Part shown: one piece after another, positions 37,401 through 49,276 of the stretch
Layout of the letters: the number at the start of each line of letters is the position of its first letter
How positions within the stretch are numbered: position 1 is the stretch's first letter
NCBI GenBank assembly: GCA_018873245.2
Contig: JAEMBT020000009.1
Coordinates: 10,679,112 to 10,743,111, forward strand
Direction of reading: 5' to 3'
Source of the DNA: Archegozetes longisetosus
Taxonomy: Eukaryota; Arthropoda; Arachnida; Sarcoptiformes; Trhypochthoniidae
Length of the DNA stretch: 64,000 nucleotides
Translations under genes and position numbers: made by a program
The notes under the pieces: generated by a model
What the model saw: only the letters and a program-made list of their open reading frames with translations
What the model was told of the DNA's origin: nothing
Database searches by the model: none

Positions 37401-40400
37401 CCAAAGACTAATGTATTTGCTATAGGAATCACAAGATCTGATTAAATGCATAACTTATGAGTGGGTTATAGTCTCGGAATAAGTATATATACGAACAAAT
37501 GACTTAACACAATACACTATTATATGAAGATTAGGTTTGAGTTGTACAGTAAATGCTTTTTTGCATTTGTTTTACTTATAAAGCTACAAAATTAATGCAT
37601 TTCTGATTAGAAATGATTGAAAGATTTTCCGAATTCCTTAGCTCTGAACTAAATTAAAATTTGACATAAACTAGTTATTCTGATTTGTATCTCTTAATGT
37701 GTTCATTGAAGATAAGTCTGGACGAAAATTGCAAACCATTCAAATCAAGTTACTATAATATGAAATCTAATAAAAATGCTATCCATTCCAACAGTCTATA
37801 CAAAGCAGACCAGAGATGTTTATTTCTTTACGTTCATCACAATTCAGATGACTTTCAAATGTTTTTCCCCTCCGAAGAGCTTAGAAAAAGGTTTTATGAT
37901 TTGGTGCTTGAGATGACTGCTGATGAAGAGGGTATCACTGATCTCGACTCGATTGTAGACACCGGACCCATTCAGGTACAAAACTTGATTTGATTGTTTG
38001 GATATAAGTGAAAATTTTTATAACCATTTGATAATTGTTCACAGTTTGAATATGAATTGGATGAACAGAACCGAAAAGTAAGACTCGGTAAAGGCACTTA
38101 TGGTGTGGTATACGCTGCCAGAGATTTGCGAACTCAGGTCACTATCGCTGTTAAAGAGATTCCCATCAAAAACATTGGGTATTTTTGTTTGCATTCCTCA
38201 ATTATCTGATAGCTTAAAAAATAGAACTAATTCTTAAATTTTGATCTGTACAGTGAAGTACAACCACTTCACGAAGAGATCAAACTTCATTCACAATTAC
38301 GTCACAAAAATATAGTTAATTATCTGGGATCCGTTTGTGAGGGAGATCTGTTCAAGATATTGATGGAAAGGGTTCCAGGAGGCAGTCTTTCACAACTATT
38401 GAGGTCAAAATGGGGTCCACTGAAAAACAGTGAGCCAACGATATCTTATTATACTAGACAGATCCTCGAAGGTTTGAAATACTTACACGACCAGAAGATT
38501 GTTCATAGAGACATCAAAGGAGACAACGTTTTGGTCAACACATATACCGGAATACTTAAGATTTCAGATTTTGGTACTTCGAAGCGCTTGGCTGGTATTA
38601 ACCCCCACACCGAGACATTCACCGGAACTTTTCAATACATGGCTCCAGAAGTAATAGATCAGGGACAGAGAGGTTATGGTGCTCCTGCAGACATCTGGTC
38701 TCTGGGATGTACTATCGTTGAAATGGCAACTGGAAAAACTCCTTTCATAGAAGCCGGTTCAGGGCCTGAAATCATATTTAAAGTTGGATTTTATAAAGAA
38801 CATCCCCAAATACCTGATTCAATGTCAGAAAAGGCCAAAACCTTCATTCTTCGCTGCTTTGTTCCTGACCCAATTGAAAGAGCGACCGCAGCTCAACTAC
38901 TTGACGATGTGTTTCTCGAAACCAATTCTTCGAGAAAGAAGAAGACAACACCATCTCCAATGACTCCGAGTCCTACTCGTGGACCTCTAATGACGGACTT
39001 CAACCGTTCAGTTTCAGTACCAATCGATCCGCAGTGCAAACCCGAACGATACGAGAATAGAGTGAATCGTTTTTCGAGCACTGGCGACGACGGGTATGTA
39101 AACAAAACAATGATTTGCACGTTTTGTTTCGATGAATTAGAATTAAGTTTTGTTCTTGTGTTGTTACCGCATGTTTAGTATAGCACCTAATTTACATATT
39201 AATGTATCGCGTCGTTGTGCCAGTCCTTACGACTCAGGTCCTCATTCACCTGCTATTTACTCAGTGAGGTAATTACTCATTCCTTTAGTCCTTTTAGTAC
39301 TGATGTTCTAATGTTTCATTAGATCTTAACTTTATTTTCAATACCTATTGCTAACTCTGACCGTTTGGTTAATTGGACTTAAGCTCTGTTTTAAATGATT
39401 TCAGTTCAGAAGATGCTCCATTTGCTCGTCGGTCGAGTGACGTTTTGTTGTCACCACCAGTTGAGGGAACGTCAACTTTGGGAACTATTGGTGAATCGGA
39501 ACAGCAGGGATTCTATTTGTTGAAAAAAGATTCTCAAAGACGCTATACTTTAGTACAGGTGATGAACGATGACTCGCATTCAATATGTGAGCTGTGGATG
39601 CAATCGTTGCAAAAGAATGTCGAAGGTTTAGTTCTCACTCAAAACCATCTGCAAAGGATATTACTTCCAGGTCTGAGAGATTTTATTCCAAAGAATAACA
39701 AGACATCTATTCAAGAAGCGATCTCTTTACTGAAAGAAGAACTAGACTTTGATGGGACGGCCATCAATCAAATACAGTTAGCACTTCTCACTTTTCAGGA
39801 AGCAGTGAATCTTGTCCTCAGAAATCGCAGTATTAAACCTCACTGGATGTTCGCTTTGGACAATTTGATCAGGTCTGCAGTTCAGGAGGCGATCACTATC
39901 TTATCTCCAGAACTAGGAGAGAATATTGCAGGTGAAAATCCTCGCAATCATGAGGTCGAACCAAATGGTGGTGATAACTATCAGGATCACGAATCTACTT
40001 CTGGTGTATCTACTGTTAATTCTAATAAATCTGTAGTATTACGCGGGCCTTTAAATGTGCCAATTGACGATCAGATGTTACAAATGCAACAAATGCAACA
40101 AAGATGTGAACTGCTCAAAAATGAAAATCTGAGACTTTGGCACGAATTGATTCAAACACAAGAAACACTTAGGGAAATGATTAAAAGCACTCTGAATGAA
40201 ACTAAAATGCAAATTCAACTAATTCAACAGCGACAACAACAGCAACTTAGTTCGAGTGTTAGCCCTTCCTCCAGCAATACCTCAACCATTGACGCCAATC
40301 AAAGTATTGATAGAAAGTCATTAAATATCACTGAATCAGATCAAAGCGGAAATGAAGAACTTATTAAATTCTTGACTGACTTAGGAATTGACAGCGAAAC

Positions 40401-40695
40401 TGTTGCCAAAGTAATAACATTTAGCATACATTTTCAATCACTTATTGAAAGTTTACATTCAAATTATTTACTGAATTGTCCGAAAATTTTCTGTTTTTAA
40501 CAATGAGTCAAATTGATTTCTTATTTCTAGTTTGTTAACGAAGATTACAACTTAAATGATGTCTTATCAATAATGACTCGCGAAGATTTAAGACGTCTTA
40601 ATTTGAAGGGCGGTATAGAATTGAGAGTATGGAGAGCTATCGTTAATCGTAGAACATCTCAATCATCAAATTCTAATGATTATGATATAAATTAA
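34466..40695 (+). CDS. Ask1: ASK1 (MAP3K5/15 family) kinase
   Basis: Exons: 34466-34624; 34715 to about 35190; 36113-37180; 37795-37975; 38045-38178; 38254-39093; 39179-39268; 39405-40410; 40531-40695 (stop TAA). Order of domains is that of ASK1: N-terminal regulatory/thioredoxin-binding part ([36 protein letters not shown]); TPR-rich central part ([27 protein letters not shown]); PH-like part ([11 protein letters not shown]); kinase domain with [63 protein letters not shown] and YMAPEV; then the conserved C-terminal region ([22 protein letters not shown]), a Gln-rich coiled coil and a SAM-like tail ([19 protein letters not shown]). It senses oxidative/ER stress and activates MKK4/7 and MKK3/6 in the cytosol. 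The join between exons 2 and 3 does not keep phase with any GT donor I found, so a small exon in 35200-36112 or another donor is likely. Introns 37181-37794 and 35210-36112 hold nothing else recognisable. Confidence 0.9.
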
Positions 40696-41169
40696 TGGAT
40701 CGTATTCGAAGACTAATACATCAAATCTATTGTATTATTTTAATCAGAACTTAACAGATTTTTGAGTAACTATTTAAAAGTGCCTAATCTATAGCCTTAT
40801 GATTGCAATGAATGATAGATATTTTCGCATCTTATCTTAACTAATTGTTTAACACTTACTTCATATTAATTGACTCTAATTATAATTGTATTGAAATTGA
40901 AATTTCTATTACAGTACTGTTATATTTTTTAGAGAATCATTCAATAAAGACTATGTAAAAGTTTAATCAAAATCTTCATATATTGCTTATGATTAACAAT
41001 TGCATTATATTAAAGCCAATGTAGTTTCAAGTCAATTTCGATGTTTAGTTTCTGTTGAAGCTCGATCTTACCAATTATATAGTGCTTCGGGACACTAAGA
41101 ATGGGTTCTTAACTATTTTTCGATAGAAGTACTTATTTCATATAGTTTTAATCAAACAAACTGACAATA
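40696..41169. other. ASK1 3' flank
   Basis: AT-rich 3' region with AATAAA at about 40944 (in TCAATAAAGACT), a plausible ASK1 polyadenylation signal. No gene. Confidence 0.4.
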
Positions 41170-41735
41170 GTATACTCGATCACAATAAAAAGTCCCATAG
41201 TTTGTACCCCTTGAAAATCACTTTCTTTCTATACAAATATTTTGAAAGTTTTCAAAACTTTTGATCAATTTTGAACACGCAATTAATGTCATAATTGATT
41301 GAAATTAACAAAAATAAATTAGTTTTTATAACAAAAATAATGCATACTTTATGGGTTATACAAAGTAATACAAAATAAGTGAAGTTTAGTTAATTTCAAA
41401 GTGATAAATTGAATTTAAGTTTAATTAATATTTATTAATAATGAATCGAAGAGGTCAATGCTCTATAGAGGAGAAGATTAGATTTTTATTGCTGATATTT
41501 TTAAAATAAATTTCAATAATTCACAATAATAAACAATAAATTCATAAAATTTTGTTATTGAAAACGTTAAACTAAACTAATTTCCAATTTTTTCAATGAA
41601 TTATAAAACTAATAATGGTATTGCGTGTTCAAAAATTGATCAAAAGTTTTAAAAACTTTCAAAATATTTGTGTAGAAAGAAAGTGTTCTTCAAGGGGTAC
41701 AAACTATGGGACTTTTTATTGTCTACTAGTATACA
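41170..41735. repeat. inverted-repeat element with AATAAAAAGTCCCATAG ends
   Basis: Left arm from about 41172: CACAATAAAAAGTCCCATAG, then TTTGTACCCCTTGAA and a long matching block through TTTTGATCAATTTTGAACACGCAAT (41275). The right arm (about 41620-41730) is the complement, ending GGGACTTTTTATTG. Arms are about 110 bases or more, TATAC-like sequence flanks both sides, interior non-coding. Probably a Tc1/mariner-type MITE. Confidence 0.8.
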
Positions 41736-43929
41736 CTTAAGAGATAAATAAGTAATCAAATAAATGTTAGAATCTAAAGAGCTAATGATATCTGAATCTA
41801 TGGCATCTATATTATCATTTATATTTTTAATTTTCGTATTATAAAATTATTTGCATATTACACACAAAGGAAAAGTTATCGACAAAAAACTAGATTTTGA
41901 CGGAAATCTCAAACAATACACTGTTTGAGTAATTGCTGTTCCGCTCAAACTTTAATCAAGTCCTCTCGCGATACTATAAAATAATGACGTGACCGACTAA
42001 ACATCCAGAATTAAAAACGTTTCGTTGAAAAAGTACCAGTCCGAACCTCTATATAAAAATTATTCGACAGAATTGGAGTATGTTGGAAGTGCAGCCTCTG
42101 GTAAAGTTTATATAGTATTCTATTTATTCGATCAATACAATTATACAGTAAAAACTTGACTTTAAATGTCGGAATTTTGTTCTAAATTTGAAAAGAAAAC
42201 TATAATTGAAAATTATATTCAGAATTTTCTGATCAAGACGATAAAAAAGCACAGAATAATTGAAATTGTAGTTACAAAAATACAAAACGGTCGTATTGTG
42301 CATTATATGAATTGATGAATTGAAAATCAAAAACGGAATCAGAGTGATTGAAAAGAGTAACCGAATCAATGGATATAAATGATGGATTAGAAATGTTTAT
42401 TTCTTGATTAGAAAGATCATCAAAAGTAAAGATTCGAGTAGTTTTATTTGCTTACAATTCACGATTTGATCGTACTCCACTTGAGAATGCTTTGGTTAAT
42501 TGTCCAACACTTTATAGTCATTATGAGATTCTTGAAATAATCTTAAATGAGATTTGTAGTTTAGAATTTAAAAAATGATTGGAAAAAAAATCTTTGACTC
42601 GAAACACAGCTTGAAAGCATTATATGAAAAATTTGTATAAGAACCATTGGATATGTATTGGCATGATGTTAGAACAGACATAATGTGTTTAGCATCACCA
42701 TTTTGCAAAAATAGTAGAATGTATTTGATTATGAATATTTGATCTTGAAGAATCGAGATCGTTACTAAACTATTAACTAATAAACTTTTAATGGACTATA
42801 ATAAGTCTAATAACTTTAATATAGGTTTAGATAAGTAGGCGACTGAATATTTTATTAAAAATTTTTATCAAGAACTATAGTAAATAAACGGTGTTACAAT
42901 TATGTTCAGATATCAGAATCTGTGCTTATAAAATATTCGAAAACAATCATAAGTTGTTAAAAGATCATTTTCTTAATTATATCAAATTTAAACATTGAAA
43001 AAAAATTGTATGTATATTAAAAATTAAAAAATAATACATAATAATTTGCCTTAAATAAGAAATTTATAATTATTTGAGTCATAATTTCAAAATTGACAAT
43101 TCGAATAAATACTTGAACACTTTAACGACTAAAAGAACAACTGATAAGAATAAGATTTTATTAATGATTAAAGCAGTGAGTGCTTGATATAATACAGTAG
43201 AATTATTAGAAAAACTTAAATCATCTAATCATTTTCTTAAGAAAATAATTATACACTAAAAATATTTGTTAATATATATTAATAGATGAACAAATTAATT
43301 AGCATAAACATTAGGAAATAAAAAAACTTGGTTGTTGCAATTAATCTTTTGTATTTTGGAATCTTGAGAATATTGATTAGAAAGTTAGTTAGAGTTCAAT
43401 TTTTATTCATTTGAATTTTTTTCAATTTTCCTTGTGTCTCTTAATGGAGAAGGAACAATAAGCAATTGTGTCTGGGCAGACCTTTTGACAATATATAAAC
43501 ATTCAATAATAGGGGTCACATATTAGAGTAACATATTAATACATAATTCCCACAAGTTTAATAGAGAATAAATTTTAATTGAATAATCTTATAATGATTT
43601 CCATGGGCGTCTGACCTCACTTCAAAAATCAATTTGACCCCATGCCCATTCCAATTAGAACAAAACTTTTATCAAATATGTATCAATAGTGAAGAACGTT
43701 TTAGGGAATGTTTCACAACTGATTATGGTCTGGAACATGCCCGAAATCTCATTCAAAGTAGACTAGTTTTATCAAATTTCGATTATTTAATGAAGTAAAG
43801 TCTAGGAACACAACCTTACGTGACTGGTACTTATTGCGTTGTTCCTCCTAACGGTATCTCGTACCGTTGTTAGTGTTCGTCATTTCACTACTCCTGAGCT
43901 ATCGAGGTAAGAGTAAATTCTTGAACTGT
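41736..43929. other. AT-rich region with possible upstream hAT debris
   Basis: No intact gene. At about 43655-43800 a plus-strand stretch reads faintly protein-like (RECFTTDYGLEHARNLIQ) before a stop; family unknown. The rest shows only short frames. Confidence 0.3.
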
Positions 43930-44060
43930 TAATGAATTCTTATGTATGGCATGTGGCAGTTGTGATGCTGAAAGATCTTTCAGTAAAATGAGAGATATTA
44001 ATGCCATCAAAAGAAATCACATCAATTCAGATACGCTTTAAAATTCAAATGATTATGGAT
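43930..44060 (+). pseudogene. hAT-type transposase C-terminal dimerisation fragment
   Basis: About 40 codons reading ACGSCDAERSFSKMRDINA and then KRNHINSDTL match the hAT dimerisation motif ('s..aERsFS.l..i....R..l....L'). Stops follow at once in this frame, and the continuation (MIMDFSGDIEQRL) is in another frame. A dead relic; the catalytic part was not identified upstream. Confidence 0.6.
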
Positions 44061-45574
44061 TTTAGTGGAGATATTGAACAAAGGCTCGTTAATAATTAAA
44101 TTATATTAATAGTATGATACTGTTACAAAGCATAATTATTCAGTAGAACTTTATGTAACTTTTTAAGGCCGAATTTTGTCGCCAAATTGGGAAAACTTTG
44201 TTCAGGTTAAAGATTAGGTCGAATTTTGATACACCGTCATGAAAATACTGTATTCACTAGGTATAAATAAAACATATGACGCGTTAACATACGTCTTCAT
44301 GATTGTAAACATTCTGTAGATACGGATTAATCGAAGTGTTTGATGACATGTTTTAAGAAATCTTTCAGATCTACACTTTCAGAGTTAACTTCTATTTCTT
44401 GCAGTTTAAGTTAGCGTTAACCAGAATAAAGATAACAAATTTGAATTATTTTATTTTTGAAAACCTGATTTTGTAGTTAGAGATCTTGAGATTTTGTCAA
44501 TATTTGCTCGAATAAATTACGGATAAATATTACATTAATTGACTTAATCATTCGACTTAAAATCGCCTTCACACATTTAGCTTTGCTTTCATACACTTTA
44601 GCTTTATTCTCAAAAACAATATTTAAGTTTAATGTTGAGCGAACAGTTTAAATCGTCGTTTGATTGTGACCACTCTCAGTATAAAATACAATTATAATGT
44701 CCTCATAACTAAAATAAAAATCTAAACTAAAATTAATTCATAAAGTTTAAAGTAAATAAATGTAAAAACGTTGCATTCATTCAGTTAATCTTTAAAAAGA
44801 GCGGCTCGTTACATTCCTGTTGGATGTGATCTTAACCTTGAATTGACATCCTTAGGTTATTTTACTACAGAGTAGCCCGTATTTCCAAAAGTACTACAAG
44901 TACTTGATGCTAAATTTAAAGCCGTTCTATGAGGAACAGTAGTTTAGCCGCTGGTAAAATAACTGCTTTTCTCAAGTTTAGGATTACATCAAACAGAAAT
45001 ATAACAGTTGCAGGAGGTTTGGTAGAAACGTGACTTGAATTTCTGATTTATTGTAGAAACCAGATTAAATAATACTAAAGATTAAAGAATGAAAAAACTG
45101 AAGTCGAAAATAATAATAGTAATTACCCACTGAATACACTTTAGCAAAACTTAAATCAATTATTCAATCAAACAAATGGGATATTAAATGGTTTTTGAAT
45201 AATTTGGTTATTATATTATTAAATATATTATTTGACTCATTAATTATTTATATTTAAAATAAGAAAAAGATGCAAAGCAATTATTGAACTTTTTATTCAG
45301 AATTGTTCACAAATCGGTGTAATGACTGGTCAAGTGGAAGACGACAAATAAATCAAAAATTAAAAAACCAAAAATAAAATACCAAAATAGCAGTAAAGAA
45401 TAAAAGTTAAACAACTTTTGACTCAACTGTTGGCAAATTTATATTTGAAAAAACTTTTAACAAAACTTTGAAAAAACTACAATTGTATTAACAGCTTTAG
45501 ATTTATATCAGTTTTAACTCATAAATACTTTGATTTGATTTTAATTCATTAAATAAAAACTGATCTAAATATGA
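44061..45574. other. intergenic, no gene seen
   Basis: AT-rich; no supported feature. It includes the 3' side of the TRIP4 gene. Confidence 0.35.
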
Positions 45575-46992
45575 TTACATTCTTAACGACTTTTGTGCCG
45601 CAAAATGAATTTTTTCATCTAATTTATAAATTCTTTTTCCACCACTAGATATAGGAAATGGTTTACTGAGTTGTTTAGGGTCTTCGCAAACAAATATATA
45701 ATTGGCTTCAGTGTCGCCCTCAGGATACTTATCTTTATACTCTTCGAACGGGAGACAATCGGTGACAGTAACACATCCGAGTAGTGCTGATGTGGGATAA
45801 GATGAGGGAAATGTTGTAACGCCAGCGAATGCGTAAAATTGTTCGACTTGTTTGATGTCATTTTCTGAAGGCTTTTTGCTACTGGCGTGAATCCAAAGTC
45901 TTCCTCTAAAGGGCGAGTACCAGTTACGACCCTCAAATCGCTTTATACCTGATATCAAAAGTGAAGCGAACGGTTGATTCACTGATAGACACATGCCTTC
46001 GTCAGACATTATCATCAATTCTTTGTCTTGTATTCTAGTATTGTTGTAGGAATTTGATAACATTTTCTTATCATTTGATTCTGCATTTAATCTATTCTTA
46101 TCTCTATTGCTATTATTTAGATACTGAAGAGTTGGTAGCTTATTGTTGTCATCATTAATAAAAGCTGACGCATCTACAGTTTGATAATCGCTTTTCAGTG
46201 CACTTTCATCATAAAGTTGCTGAACTTTTTCATTGAAATCCTTGATAGCTGGCTCTTCATAATCAGTAGCTGAATGTGCAACCAAATCGATCAGAATCTT
46301 CTTATTCTTTTTGAGTTTATTTTCATGCAATTGTTCGACTTTAGCTGATAATGCCTTTCGCTTATCATTACTGATCCAGTTCTGAGTTGAAAGTGAGAAG
46401 TAATCATTTTCATCGTCAATCACTTTAGTCCTGACAGAAGAGTTTTGATCAAATTCAAGCATTTTGTCTTTATGCGCGATAGCTTTATCGAGATCTTTGT
46501 TAGTCTCAAAACTAGCGGCGATATCTTTGAGACCAGTATTGGAAAGGTTTCTTGGCAATTTGACTCCACTCTCAACAATCAATTGATCGCTGACTCCCAT
46601 ACTATTGAATTGTTGCAATAATTGTTTGCTCTTATTAGTGTTCGACATCAATAACTGTCTTTCAGATCGAGTACAAACTAGTTTGCCACAAGTGAAACAT
46701 TGACCAGAACCTTCTTGCGCGCAAACTATACGACCACAATTAAGACAATTGCCCACCAGTTCATGATTAGTTGCTTCACATAAACACTTTCTGCGACCTG
46801 TTTAGAGGTAGTCAATCAATAAATTAATAAGTGTTTAGAAATGCGATACAAATTAGATAATGTTTGTAATAGTGATCAACCAATCAATGATAGAAATAAT
46901 GATTAAATACCGGGTAATACTGAGTCAGAACCACTCAAATCGCTAATTGGTGTTCCTTTCGATCGCTTTCCTTTTCCTCTCTTTGAAGACAT
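45575..46992 (-). CDS. TRIP4: activating signal cointegrator 1 (TRIP4/ASC-1) homologue
   Basis: Two exons, 46992-46911 and 46797-45575, 434 residues. The N-terminal ~28 residues are Lys/Ser-rich. Residues ~31-75 are the C2HC5 zinc-binding region: CLCEATNHELVGNCLNCGR, CAQEGSGQCFTCG, LVCT, the family hallmark. A charged, low-complexity middle follows. The last ~140 residues are an ASCH domain (LSVNQPFASLLISGIKRFEGR, PFRGRLWIHASSKKPS, ALLGCVTVTDCLPFEEY, KRIYKLDEKIHFAA). In animals the protein belongs to the ASC-1 complex (with ASCC1-3), which helps transcription coactivation and the splitting of collided ribosomes. It is shorter than the vertebrate ~580 residues, mainly in the N-terminal and middle parts. 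Divergent from Rab18, start codons 339 bases apart. Confidence 0.9.
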
Positions 46993-47331
46993 TATTTTGT
47001 GTAAACTATTGATTGATATTTAATTTGATAAACTTATTGAGAATAGTTTTGTAAAACGTTTTAAAATACAATGACAACATAATGTATTCAATCCCATAAA
47101 TAAATGACAACATTTAGTGAAAGTGCGAAATATTACTGGAGTTGATGTGAAAATAAATATTGGGTTTGGGTTATTGCACACGTTGTTTATGTATTTGATA
47201 TGATATGATATTTTGGTTGAAATGATGAGTCATATGATATATGATGTAAACATGTGTTAAAATATAGCAACAATTATTATTATTGATACGTATTAAGTAT
47301 TCATTTAATCTAAATTGTTTCCATTTGTACA
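46993..47331. promoter_or_regulatory. shared 5' region of TRIP4 and Rab18
   Basis: 339 bases between two divergent start codons, AT-rich, no other frame. A likely bidirectional promoter of two housekeeping genes. Confidence 0.5.
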
Positions 47332-48432
47332 ATGGATGAGTTCGATGAGAATATATTGACTACACTTAAGATATTAATCATTGGCGAGAGTTTTGTCGGC
47401 AAGTCCAGGTCTCTATTGAATTACTTAGTCTAAAGACTTTTCAAAATTGACTCATTCATTGTTTTCATTTATTGTTTTCATTTATTGTTTTCATTTAACA
47501 GTTTATTACTTCGGTTTACAGACGACACTTTCGCTAATGACATGCCTGCGACTATAGGTTTGTCTAATATTTGATTATCACTTAATTGTTCAGTATTATC
47601 CTACATTGCCATTCACTTGTACTAATTATTATTTTTGCCAAAGGGATGGACTTCAAGACAACCAAATTGAAAATAGATGAGAATGTAGTGAAGCTGGCGA
47701 TTTGGGACACGGCAGGTTCGGAGCGATTTCGATCACTGACACCAAACTTCTATCGTGGTTCTCATGGAGTTATACTAGTATACGATGTCACAAATAGACA
47801 AACATTTGAAAAACTGGATAATTGGCTCTCAGAACTTGATGCCTATTCCACCAAATCAGATATCGTTAAGATGTTGGTCGGGAACAAAATCGATAAAGTA
47901 TTGGAGAGAACTTGAGTCTCATATTGAAAACTGGGTTATAGTTGATGTAGGGCTTGGTTATAACAGGGTCTGTCATGACCATAACATTGTTCTCGTTGCC
48001 TAGGATTTGCCTTAGCTTGATTTAACCTAGACTAGGACTAGTTGTATCGGTAGTATATTTAGTTAGGTTAAGTCAGTTAAGCAGAATGGCATCTGAGAAA
48101 ATTGTTACGAAAATCAAACCACTCCTTTATATCCAAATCTCACATCAGCCATAAACCCAACTTTAGCTAAGAATTGTTTCAATGATCCATTTGTGCTTTG
48201 ATAGGAGGGAAGAGTTGTGACTCGCGAAGAAGGTATGCAATGGGCGCGAAAACATCACACTTTGTTCATCGAAGCCAGTGCTAAGACTAAGGAAGGCGTA
48301 GAGTGTGCATTCGAAGAGTTAGTGGAAAAAATCATCCAAACTCCTGGCCTTTGGGAAGCAAGCGACCCTAATATTCAATTAGCTGATCAAACAACTAATC
48401 CTAGGGGCTGGTGTCAAAGCTGGTGCCCATAA
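47332..48432 (+). CDS. Rab18: Rab18 small GTPase
   Basis: Four exons: 47332-47408, 47502-47557, 47644-47897 and 48205-48432; 204 residues, as expected. G1 loop GESFVGKS (the usual GESGVGKS with G to F), switch I around DTFANDMPATIG, G3 WDTAGSERF (usual Q to S, at the catalytic glutamine position), G4 GNKIDK, G5 EASAK. The strings LKILIIGES, LLLRFTDDTF, ILVYDVTNRQTFEKLDNWL and EELVEKIIQTPGLWE identify Rab18, which works on ER-lipid droplet contacts and ER membranes. The serine at the Gln position (DTAGSE) would be expected to slow GTP hydrolysis if correct. The C-terminus ends GWCQSWCP, not a standard prenylation motif; see findings. A fully open 4-exon phase supports a functional gene. Confidence 0.92.
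47455..47498. repeat. 14-base tandem repeat in Rab18 intron 1
   Basis: Three copies of TCATTTATTGTTTT next to the acceptor (AACAG at 47497-47501); it also forms the intron's pyrimidine tract. Confidence 0.8.
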
Positions 48433-49276
48433 CCTATATTTTAAATGTAAATATTCTAATGTTTTATTTGTGTTTAATCCGTATTTTTGCTAATGATTCA
48501 CAGTCTATAAATTAATATAATATATATTTAACACTTAAACAGTTTGATTATTCACTTATAAGAAACGGTGTAAAACATTAAATATAATAACAATCATTTC
48601 ATCGCTTTTACAACTCTTAGCATTTATTAAGAATGGGTCACTTTTAAAAGACTGACAATTGAAAATATATTAGTCTAACAAAATCAAATAAGTTAAATTA
48701 CTTCCTCAAATTATGAAAAAATTTCAATATAAACTAACTTAGATAATGCCTATGCTATACTTATATCCCTAAAAGTTTTTACATGTTAATAGCAAAACAA
48801 ATGGTATAATAGATATTGAAAATTGATTAATTAGTAAATAAAAGCACATGTTAGTGTTAAACTATTGAAAGCTTAACACTTTCTATGCCTGACATATGCC
48901 TAAGTTCTAGAAAACAAAATAGTTATGTCACTCATTGAGAGTACTACCATTATAATTACTATTATTACTAAAATGCTAATTTAGTGTAAATTAATCGTAT
49001 AATATATTGAATCTACAAATGTCTTAAAAATTGAATCGTTTTCTATTAGAAACAAGTACAGTATCAGTATTGTGAAAAGTTTTTGGACCCAAAGCAAAAG
49101 CATTATTTAAATTAAGTTTACTTTTCAGTGTAAACTCGGAAAAAGACTGAAATTTGACTGATTTATGTTTATCGTCAAGTATAGTTGAATAGTTGATAGA
49201 TAAGTTTGAGTTTGATTTTGAAATATTTGCAAAAATATATTTTGGATTGTTCATGTTTATCTGATATTTAGAGATA
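48433..49276. other. 3' flanks of convergent Rab18 and chitinase genes
   Basis: AT-rich region between two convergent stop codons. A 118-codon minus frame at 49024-49380 continues past the chitinase stop in another frame and looks like a shadow. No other gene. Confidence 0.35.
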
